Assembly (NCBI GenBank): GCA_949130485.1
Contig: OX422185.1
Location: forward strand, 10,204,118 to 10,268,117
DNA from: Agelas oroides
Taxonomy: Eukaryota; Porifera; Demospongiae; Agelasida; Agelasidae
Length of the DNA: 64,000 nucleotides
Reading direction: 5' to 3'
This document shows, one piece after another, positions 44,101 to 56,100 of this stretch. Position numbers and translations under genes: made by a program. The notes beneath the pieces are model-generated. The model was not told where the DNA came from. It was given only the letters and a program-made list of their open reading frames with translations, and did not search any database. How positions within the stretch are numbered: position 1 is the first letter of the stretch; every line of letters begins with the position of its first letter.

Positions 44101-47100
44101 TTTTAGTTGTTTCATGGTTGCAGGCTTTCATAAAGTATCAGCTGAACAACATCACGGTCTATTGGTGTCTACACACTTTGAAAAGGAATATATACTATAT
44201 AAGCCACAGTGTCTTGTCAAAATTATTACGTAACTGCTATAATATCTTGAAATGTTGCAAAGTGCAGCTACAGTAATTCCAATTGCTTGGATGTTTGTCT
44301 GTGCACTTGTGCATTAACTTGCAGTACTGCCCCTTTCATTTCAGTGTTAATGCACTCAGCATGATAATTATGATGAAGCTAGGTATTGGCTGAAATACAA
44401 TCTGTTCAGTGGGTGAGTTTTTATATAGCTACCTTCATTCAGGGTGATGCAGTTCATTGATTATTCATACACACTAATCATACATCACTACATCAACCAT
44501 AGTTAATTCAACTGTAATTTAGGCTGGGTACTAACCAATATTTTCTTTGGCCCATAGTCTGCGGCCAACAGTATCATTCATTGCATTAGACAGGTAGAGT
44601 CCATATTGCTCAGCATTATCCAACAGCTTCTGACTACCAGCACCAATCTAAGAGATGGACCAGAACAAGAATGTGAGGAAAATGCAAAAATCATACTACA
44701 TGGTGGCAAAGATAGAAGTATACAAAAAAAAAAAGATCCAACATCCTTGAAATCACTCTGCCATTGCAAAATGCAAAGTAGTTGTACTCCTTCAAACTAC
44801 ATCAACTGTGATCAGCTATGTGGGGCTAACTGAAAATTAGAGAACACAAAGCTATGTGGGGCTAACTGAAAATTAGAGAACACAAAGCTATGTGGGGCTA
44901 ACTGAAAATTAGTGAACACATATTCCTTCCATGGGGCTTCTTTTGTAACATGTTACAGCAAAATATTTTGGTCCCTAACTCTCAGTTAATTCAGCATAGC
45001 TGATGACCATAATACCTGTAGTACTGTTCAACACACATCTTGTATATATTGAGCAACTTATGTGACATTTGCAACTTGCCAATAGCAGGTCAGATCTGCA
45101 TATGTATGTACCTCTGGATTCACTGATTGTTCATGTGTTAGTCAGTATCAACTGCTGCATGCTGTCAATAATTAATTAATCACTCACCTCCTGAAGCTCC
45201 AGCCATCCATTAAGGTTGTTTCCATCAAGAACGTTGCTAAATATGTTGACACAGTCCCACAACAGGTCCTCAATTATCTGAAGGAGAAGTAAGATATAAG
45301 ATACAGAAATCCAATCTCAATAGCAGCGTGCAAGATTTGATTGGAAGAGGAACAGAACTGTAGATTGAAAATTTCACTAATCAGTTTCATCTCCTTTTCA
45401 CAATGACGGAGAACTTCTACAAGTAAGTAATAAGAGCATGGAACACACTTTCTATATATGTAAGGATTCATGTTTCCAGGCCTTGACCCAGCTCTTTATC
45501 GGTTAATTGCAGTATATACACATTGCTCATCCAACTGATGAAAACTTGGAGGGCAAACGTAACTTCACATGTTTTCAATTGCACTTCCTGTGCCCAAGTT
45601 GCTTTTAAGCATTTAACACAGCTGCTCGGGTATATTAAGACATGGCGCAATAAGTGTTCGTGAAATGGAAAGTTTACAATAGTGTGACATGTGGTGAATG
45701 ATAAAAATTATAAAATACACATAGTACAAAAAAACAAAAGCTAATGTACATACCTGATCACTGATGTCAGTCTCACTGGTGTCCAAGCTCTCTTCCAACA
45801 GGTCCACTACTCCTAAGAGAACCATGTTGGTTGTGTTGAGGTCAGAAGGAAAATGGGAGGTTCCCGTCAGGGACTGAGTGATGTCACGCATATTGAAGGT
45901 GACAGCTTGTGAGTCTTGCAGTCTGGTCCGAAGATTCCGGTCCATTGTATTGAATGCTATCAAAGCCTAGATGATTCGGAATGATTGTCAGTTGTGGATA
46001 ATTCCAAAATAATCATGGGATTACTTAGGGATCATACAGTCATCAAGAGTTTGAAACTAAGTTACATAGAGGTGTACTTCACTCTTGCAAACTTAAGTAA
46101 GTGCTTGCAACATTGCAAAAAAAGAAAGATCACAATAATAATCCCTGCTTAATACTATCGGAGTTTTATTATTGCTGCGCACTTTGTAAAAAGTGAAGTA
46201 CTTTATACAGAGTGTTTTATTATTGCTGCGCACTTTGTAAAAAGTGGGGGTGTATACTCAAAGATAAGATCACATAGTACTCTATTACCTAAGTTACAAA
46301 TGTTTCACATGTGCAATAAATTGTACGTAGCAGTTTGGTATTTCAGTAATCTAGCCCCATAGACAAAAACACATCCATTCATTTAGGGGGAGTGTACAAG
46401 GAAAATGAGATACAATAAGATCACTTCTGAAGCCTTCTTTGGGCCAAATTGCTAAAATCTAGTGATACTGCATGAATTTTGGTGAGTGAAAAGAGGAATG
46501 CCTAGTACATGAAAATTTAAAAACCAACAATAACCAATCGTACGTCAAACATACATACTGTTTCAATACAACATGCATGCTAGACATAATGCACACCCAT
46601 TACTAGCCTGCATGGCCACACTGCTAGCTACAGCCATGAGATATATGTCACACAGAGTTCCAAGCACTATATCACAGTTATTCTCTTCACCTTTTGTCTG
46701 GCATTCATGAAGTCAAATGTTGAACATTCCAGAGCAGATGGTAGCAGCCAACCTCTTGGACTACAATGCCTGGTCGCAAATCCTATAAGTGAGGAGGAAC
46801 ATGACCACAAGACACATGTGAATATGAAATTAGAATGCCGGAGTCCTTTTTCCTTCTGTGCATGACAAACTTGAAAGATTAATTGATTCAACTTTAATGT
46901 GCTAAGCAGTGAATCACATTAAAAAAAGATTGTAATATAAATGGTGTCAATTGACTGACTTATGGAGTTTAGTGTAACACAGGTAAATGGTTTGTAGACA
47001 ATCTACTCCACAACGAAATGGGCTACAGTTTGCACATCTGCACACAATTGATATCAGGTTACTTTTCCATCACCTATATGTTCTGGGTACAAGGCTAACT

Positions 47101-50100
47101 ATTATCCAGATCTGTAGATACAAGGACTATGTGATGTGTTCCTCTACCAAGCCTCTCACCTTCACCAGTCGGGCACAACTGTGTATTCGTCTGACCAAAT
47201 TCAGTGCTTGCCCACACAATTCCAAACTGTCCTTTTGCTGAGCGGCATCCACGGAAATCTAGCAGGAAGGAGAGGTACGTACATTGCAGAGAAATGAGGT
47301 AAATACATGTAGGAAGAGCCTGGCACTGCATTTGAAAAGTTACATACCTGATGTTACTAACGACTTTCAGTTTGTTAAATCATAACCTCATAATCAGAAA
47401 TGCTGTGACCCTAATATTGATACAAACACACAATTGACTTGCATCTCAGAATATAACTTTCCATTTCCTTTGCTATCTCTTATTTTCTCCCCCCTCCCTC
47501 CTCCCCCCTTCCCCTCCCCCTTCCCCCTTCCCCCTTCCCCCTTCCCCCTTCCCCCTTCCCCCTTCCCCCTTCCCCCTTCCCCCTTCCCCCTTCCCCCTTC
47601 CCCCTTCCCCCTTCCCCCTTCCCCCTTCCCCCTTCCCCCTCCCCCTTCCCCCTCCCCCTTCCATCTTCCTCATCTTCCTTTTCATGTTATTGAAGAAAAT
47701 CCTTTATAGTTTAGCACTGAAACTGAGACTCAGGAGGTCATGTACCTTCTCCATTTTGGCAAGCACCAGGGTTTTGAAGTGGGTTGTAGACATCTCTGCA
47801 AGTATCCTATGGGGGAGAGAAAATTGGGTTACAATAGTATAGGGAGATTGCTTATTATGAGGCAAGCTTGATTAAGTGAGTAGCAGCAACCTGCTTGGCC
47901 AGCGATTTTACAGCTAGCTTCATACCCAGGCAACGTGGATTGACATAATTACCAGGCCAGAGGAAGCTATGGACAGCCAGTTTGAGTCGATGTATGCATC
48001 GTCCTATATTTGTGTAGGGTTATATGCGAAAACTTTTTTCCCTGGCTCCACCATCAAGTGCGCACTTGATGGTGGAGCCAAGGGAACAACGTTGATACAG
48101 CCTTGGCACATGATCTTGTTTGTGTTCTAGATAATCACTATAATTATGTTGTTTTTAATTGTTTCCCACTGACTTTCATATGACTGTAATGCACATACCT
48201 GCTTTGGTGCTATCACAATAATAATGTCTTTAACAATGCAGACATTTGTTCAACCTGGGTAGCTATATGCTGAAGTGTTCTATGCAAGGGCTATAAGTTT
48301 CAAAACAAGCTTCACAGAAGGCATTTACTAATCACAGAGGGTAGACAGGTATGGTAGCCTTTATTTTTAGTAATGTAGATAGATCAGTGGTGCATTTTGA
48401 GTTCCTTTGAGTGATTTACCAAATGTACAAAGACTTCACAAATAATCATGAGAGTGCTGTCCCTGTCCATCCACATTACACTACGCTACTTGTTTCAAGT
48501 TCAAAATGAAAATCTTCTGGTAAGATTCTTCAATATGAATATTTACTTCTATACTATTTCACACTTACCTGTGACTATAATTAAAGGCCATTGATTCTAA
48601 ACTTCACCGAAAATAAGTTTCCTATACATTGCTGACACGGTGCATCACAATCAAAAAATTTGCACTAAATTATCATGCACTCAAATGTGGACAGCTTTTA
48701 TGTGTATGGACAAGTGAATAGTCCACAGACTATAATATACTGCACTGTGACAACTTACATTCATGCAGTACCTAGCCTGTGCACTCCTCGAGTTGCAAGT
48801 ATCCAAAGCCACATCTGGAAAGCCATCCCCATCTCGGTCTAGAGTGCATCTTTGTCCATCACCAACATAAAATTGTGCACACTAAACCAGCAAGTGTGAG
48901 AGGAAGGGAGGAAAGAAGAGGGGGAAATATCTAAGAGTGATCTGTTCTGCTTTAACTAATTACATATGTCATATCCTAGGGTAAGATCTAGTTGCTATCT
49001 GCAAATCCTGTCTGCAGTGCAATTATCAGCAAAACTGTACTATAATGAATTGTGTTCAAACACGAAATTTGACAGTTTGTTTGTTCTCTATATTTAGTCT
49101 CAACAGAAGCCCAATATTTTATAGGTAAGAACTTTATATAATTGCATGAATGACTGCAGAGACAGATCAGATATAATAAATGAATTCCTATGCTCAATTT
49201 ACATTATTTGATGTTCACCTTTGATCCTAAGAGTCATCAGTGTGTCTCAGTCTAATCTGTACACATGCCGTTCTGATTAAAATTTTGATGCAAAATTCCA
49301 ATTTGTGTGCAACAGGCAAGAACTTACAGTGTACCTCCATACCAGATTTGACACTTTGTTGCCTCAGCACTAGATGCTGTACAAGCATGAGGGCAATATT
49401 TCAGCCTTCATTGTGTCACAAGGCTGAGATATTGCCTGAGTGGTGATTACGATAACTCATTTGTGGCATGTTCCTAACGTATCCATTCTGAGCAACAAAG
49501 AAACTTCGGACGATTCTTGCTGTCTTTTACTTGCATGCATTACAGCTACAGGTAAAGCAGCATATAGCACTAAGTATCTCTAAGTATAAAATTTAGCTGC
49601 TTTTCACTATCTCTACATGATGTCGAAGTACTCAATGTAAACTATGCTAGGTAAATTAATATTGTCCAAGTAATACATACTTTGATCACAAGTTAGTGTA
49701 CAGCATACCATACAGTCTGTAGAATCTCTGCAAACACACGGTCCGGAGAGTGTTCGTGTTTCACACATCTCAGCAAAGAGATCTCCAGTGGCAGAGCAGG
49801 GACAGGAGTCTGTAGGAAGGATGCGGCATTGGATTATATAGAAAGGGGGTAATTATACTGCAGTGCTATATATAGTCTCGAACCCAGACACCCCTCCAAA
49901 GAGGAAAGGGGGGTCTGGTGAATATAGCACAACTACTTCCATGAAATTTTTGGGGAGGGGGCACAATCTGATTGGCTGATGTGGCAATTATCTTGCCTGT
50001 ACTGGGCTTCCTTACCACAAACCGCTTAACTTTAGTCATTACACCTTTACAGATCTACTTAGCACACCTCCAATTTACTGAAGCCCAGCAAGCAACTTCA

Positions 50101-53100
50101 AAGGCTTAACTTTTAGCAGAATCCATAGCAACAGCTAGCCCATGGTATTCCCTCCTTCCTCTTTGGAGTGGGGTCTGGGTTTGAGACTATGCTATTATAC
50201 TGCTGTAATATACCAGAGTTCAGTACATGTACTCATTGTTACATTCCAAGGATGCAAGATAAAGGACTGACCAAAGAAAGATATGGACAGCTAGTTTGAG
50301 TGTTTATGTATATTCATCAATAAATATACTGTGCCTGCACTGGCAATGAACGTCTCATGATCATTTACCAACAAGCCTTCGTTAATCAGCTACACTGCCC
50401 TCAGCATTCATGTGATGTCTTACACTCCACATGCTTTTATACATGCCATGCCTTACAGCTGTAAATAAAAATTTTGCCTTGCATTCATGATACATATCAG
50501 CCTCATCCTGAAGTAGTTTGATAGGCCAAAGCTTGTAAACCGCTCCAAACTCGAGGTTCTGTAAGATTTGGCTTAGACTCAATAGAGAGTGCGCTATGTC
50601 AAATATGTAAGCACTGGAGGTTGAGCAGTACAACAATAATCTACTGGTTAGTGTCCTCAGCTGATCATGAAACAACACCATCTCAAAAAATGTTCATATT
50701 GGCAGGATTGATGTACCTTCGTTTATGGGAAGAGACTTGGAAAGAGGCTAAGATGGTAACATTTGGTAATTACCATACGGTTGGGGTGTGTCAATGATTT
50801 TAAAGTCAACCATGCCCCTTGGAAATACAATACAAACCTGTACTAATTGTTAGGGACCAGGTCCTAGTACTTAAACGGGCACTTGATTGCGGAGCAAGTT
50901 GTCCCAAGCTTTAGCTACACTAGCAACAGAGATTTAATTTCATTCTCAGCTTCATTAGGTGCACTTGTGCATCATGCTGAGAGTATCAGTCCACAGGGAT
51001 CTCTTATCCACATAATAACATTCAGACCTGGTCTTTCCAGAGCCAAGAATACAGCCAAAAATACATACTGCCTACCTGAAATCATAAAGCCCTGGTAGCC
51101 CGTGTCATTTGTGACCAGAGTGTAGTTCCCCAGGGTGGAGCTTTCATTTAGCCATGTTAGAAGTGAATCACGTATTATAGCCTGTCCTGTTGAGGCCAGG
51201 TTAGTAATATTGAATGAAAGTCTGAATGTTAGTGAGACGGTGTCATTTGTGACAGCCCGTGATGCAACTAATCTTGTTCCAGCATCTGATATATTCAACC
51301 CAGTCGAAAGCTGAAGAAAGAGAACAAAAATCTTAGCTATGTCAAACACATACATACTGGCTTCCTTTGTGCATTTACTATAATGAATAATAACACACCA
51401 CACTATAATGGCTACTGGGTTAGGTGTGGGCCATTAAGGAAGCTTGTGAACTTCATATGTTTGCCCACACACAAATACAAACATGAAGAGTTATATCGTT
51501 ATTATTGTAGTCTCAAGAAAGAGTGCCCATTAGGGCAGTGCAACTTGTATGTTTAACATAGATGAGAGTGGGTGCTCTTTCAAGTGTTTTCACATTCATC
51601 CATGAAGTAGCGCCACATTTGTGGCAGCAAGCACTTGTGGAGGAAAGAGGCAGCCTGTGTTTATGTAGCAATTGCTTACATGACACCTAGCGCACAAGAT
51701 GGCATATTTTTGTTTAGCCTACGCTTTTTTACAGTGACCCTAGTAGTATAAAATTTCATTCACATAATTATCACCTAGGGCTTTTTGTATAGCCTGCTTG
51801 GCAGCAAACAAAGACTGCACACTAAATTACTTACGCTAGAACAAAAACATACAGATATAAAATTGCCTCACTTAATAGACAAGAAATTTGGACAGCTGAT
51901 GTGGCAAACAAAAGTGTAATAGAAAGTCCTGTTCTCTCAGATGAGGAAACACGAGTCTAGGACAAGGTTGGGCAGTTATTGTAAACTTTGGCCCTATACA
52001 AGAAAAATGTGGAATTTTTTTTTACTCCACAGATTCTTGTATTCACTTACATGGCTGCTATGACTTTGGAAAACTACTTCACACTGGTGCAGAACCGTAC
52101 AGACCTGTGCATAGCTACCTTACTCCCAACCTCCCACCAACTTTTCATTTTCTGCGACATGTATACCCACCAAAGAATAATGCTGACCTTAATTACACTA
52201 TTGCTTTTCATAGATATTGTCCCAGGTGGTCACATAACATGCATGTATAGATGATTAGTATAGACGATTAGTATGATGCTGTTATGCAAGTGAACTACAA
52301 CCATGACAACCACAAACGATGGCAAGAGAACATATTGTATAATCAAGATAGATGAAACATGTGCCATCTGCTCATGATGTCTCATGTTATTAAAAATCTA
52401 TAAGGGAATCCTTTTTCTGGATTTTAATAACTTTGTATTTGTTGATGTATAACTAATAATACTTTTGTCTATAACATTTATGTCATTGTGTCACCACACC
52501 CTTCCCACGGAGGTCAGTGATCACACTGTTGTGTCTCAGAACGGTATACTGCATGCAAGTCTCATGGCAGCTGAGAAATGATCATTTTTGTGGGTTGATA
52601 CCACAACAAGGATATAAGAGTAGTCACTGATATGCCTGGTATAAGGTTTCACTCAATTACCTAGTTAGATATACCACATGTAAGGTTGCGTGTATACACG
52701 ATGTTATGCTGAGAGAGTGAGAAATGAATTTATGGCCAAAATTCGAACCCAAGACCGTCTGAATACTAGTCAGAAACTATTAACTCTAAGGTGCTCGGCC
52801 AACATAACATAATATTCATGAGTGCCTACTGTTGTCAACGGTAAATAACACCAAGCTGTATATTTACTCATGTGCTTTACGAGGATTTTACTTCACAATA
52901 ATGTCCAGCTCTCATGCAGTATATAGATATCAATAATTATAATATTCACATAATACTTGGAGAGGAGCCTTATATATATTTCTCAAAACCAATTTACAGT
53001 CCTTCTCCCAAGGGAGGGTCATCTATATAACCTTGCTACTACCTAGACAGCTACACTTCACAGGAGAGATGCAAGCAACATTTTATATATTACCTAGGAA

Positions 53101-56100
53101 ACAGTAATCGTATGAATTGCATCACTTCAGCTCTGATGTCATAAATGAGACTAAGTGAGCATAGCATCTGATACACAATGGTTTGTGGTATGGGAAGTTG
53201 ATAAGAATGTTTGAACGAAGTCAACAAAGTATAGGATGTTATGTAGTTAAGACGATTAGATGGAGTCAAAACAGAATCCACACTGGACAATAGGGTGTAA
53301 TAATGCATTAGAGTGTGCATTAGGGTAAGCCTGCATGAGCAAGCTCCACATTAGTGAGCTGAATAGCAAATGCTTCTCAATTTTATATGTACTGTAGTTC
53401 TTAACACACAATTGTAGCAGTCCAGTGTGCATGTACTGTACAAGGGCTATCAGTTGCATGTGTAGACTGTCATGCTGCTGACAAAAGCAAAAGGTAACCG
53501 ACTTTCTCTTGGTACCTTCATGCTTTGCATGTGTAGATTGAATAGCTGTGTGTTTAGCAGGTGTACCACCGCTTTTTCCTTGGCTCAGCTTGTGTGTAGA
53601 ATGCACAATATAAACCATATTTGATGGTTGCATGATGACAATTCATTCAAACTGCCATATTTAGCCATGACTGGCACATGAAGCAGCCCGGTCATCAATA
53701 CCCAGTAACAGTAAAAAGCATTGCTACACATATGGTTGTGTGTCAACAAGCAAAATCAGTTGTGTGCTGTGCACTCAAGCTCGCCGATACTTCCTACATG
53801 ATTATGACTAGTTGTATAGGTGTTCACAGAGACAAAGACAAACTGCTGAGTACACATGAGCAAACATCCTATGTTAAAATGCAGGACTAGATGTTTGTCA
53901 ACAAGGTATGGGAGTTTTGTAGCAGGTACGTTAAAGTTACAATTGTATTAGAGAGAGTCAACACAGGATATATGAATACAATAGGGTGTAATAATGCAAA
54001 CATGTAGAAATGCAGAAAACATTCAAGCACTCATTAAATATTGCCTGTGCAGACATACACAGAGACATAGCAGATAGCTGATTACATAAGCAATCAATAA
54101 ACCACATTGTTAAACTGTAATCATAAAAAAGTATCTTACCTCTTCCTCTAGCCACGTCCTCCTGTTGTTCACAGCCACCGCACTATCACTTTGCACAACC
54201 AACCAGACTAGCAGAAAGGCATTTGTTTCTCGAGAAAGAGTACATTCTGAGAAATCAGGGTCTCCCCATACTCCTCCTGCATTGCACGTCCTCCGCACCA
54301 TAGACCAGAATCCTAACAGCTCAGGGTCAGCTTGGCTGCAAAGTCTTTCTATTGTACTTCCTACTTGTGTTGCATTCCAAATAATGTTAGCAGCTATATT
54401 AGTAGCGCATGTCTGAGGGTCCATCCACGGAGGGGGTGACGCTGAGGAATGGTATACATAGAAAGGTTGCTATGGTTTTACTGTTAGAACAGAATTACTT
54501 GTGATGCATGATGTGTTTAGCACATGTAAGAATGTGGGTCACTAGCTGGTGTTGTTTTATAATTAGTTCAGGTAGAATAGAACATAAATTAATTTTAGCT
54601 TTGTTAGAGTGTTGAGTAAAGGGGGATAAACACCTTTGTTTGTACATTTACTGTAAACAATCGCAAGTAGCAGACAACACAATCATATGTGAACTGTTTG
54701 TAGTAGGTCTTCCAGGAGGAAATAACAACTTCATGCAATCAGTCCCAGTCCACTTGAGCCAGCTGCTAGCATGGATCCATGGTCGCTAGTTTATAGTTAC
54801 TTGTAACAAGTTTCAAATCATGGTTAGTAAATAGTTAGTTCATGAAATTTTTCTTTATGAATTTAGTTACTTTGATTACTAAAACAATTTCACCCTTACT
54901 AAATGGAGTTTTGGTTTTAGTTTTAGATTAACTATAGAGCCATAGCACAGTCATGTAGAGTCTAGTAGAGTTAAGTAGAGACTACATGCATGCAAGCTTT
55001 ACCAAACTGTTTCCCCGGATTTTGTGCTAACTGTGGTGTCAAGCCCTGGGTAGCTACACTATATGAAGTACTATTATTCCAAGTAGCCGCATAGTGCACA
55101 CAGTATTAACTGTTTCTCTCAGTATGTAGGCCTCCTTCACCATTACTTCCATACCATAAGTTGGGAATGCATGGGAAAGTGCTGGTCAGCTGTAGGCAAA
55201 AGGTTATTTATTTGTACCACCACCCACAGTTTAATAGTCACATGATACACTGTTTGTAACGGTACATACTTTGACAGGAAATCCATTTAGCAAGAAAGCT
55301 CGGTGGTAGTGGTGGGAGATGTTAAAAAAATTGTGGTTAAATTTTGGGGGGAAGAATTTCTCCCTTCCTGTCAAAGCATCTTACCTCATGCTGGAAATAA
55401 AGGAACTTGGATGTTATGAGGTGAAAATAGAGGAAAGTGAAAAGGCTTGCAGTTGCCGGGAGTCAAACACAGGACACCTCAGGCTTGAGTATACATAGAG
55501 GATTGTGAAGGTTGGTGGTTGTCTGGCTGTTGTGGCTCAGTGGCAGAGCACTGGCAGCTCAAGCCAGACGTGTCCTGGGTTTGACTCCTGGCAAACCAAT
55601 CTGTGGGTTTTATTGCACTTTTCACTGTTGTTTCTTGTAGGAATTGCTAGTGGCATATGTTACAGAGCTATCCATGGATCACCAAACTGGGTTCCAAAAA
55701 TGGGAATGAGAAACTAATATTCAAGAAAAAGTGGACTAACGCAGTAACTGTTGTTATCACTAGCATTTTCATTAGCGGCTTCCAGTTATATTAGCACATT
55801 CAATGTTATGTTGAAGCTACTAGCAGCTATGTGTAATGTTAGCAATTTCAATGCTAATAATAACAATTTCCAATGATGATCTGACTATAGTTGTTTAATA
55901 AACTATTTTCTTAGTGCATGGTTACCTGTTATGGCACAGTAAATGCTGCACTGCATTACTATACTGTGTGGTTCAACAATATTTCAAATTGTTCTGAGAC
56001 TCCAACCTCACTCACCATGCGTATGTGCAGGAATAATTTCGAATGTTCGCTTACGCTCTTCGTTAAACATCGGTACCCAGCTCTGGATATGCTGTACTAG

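Noticed and set aside
47500..47662. Telomere-like sequence
   Set aside because: The unit is the 7-mer TTCCCCC, not the animal TTAGGG/CCCTAA, and it lies inside a gene.
47434..47709. Pro/Ser/Phe-rich and Gly/Arg/Lys-rich frames
   Set aside because: Translations of the (TTCCCCC)n minisatellite inside a GPCR intron.
55525..55600. Functional tRNA gene
   Set aside because: A and B boxes are present but acceptor and anticodon stems do not pair; better explained as a SINE head. The same applies at 245-310, 11771-11832 and 52731-52806.
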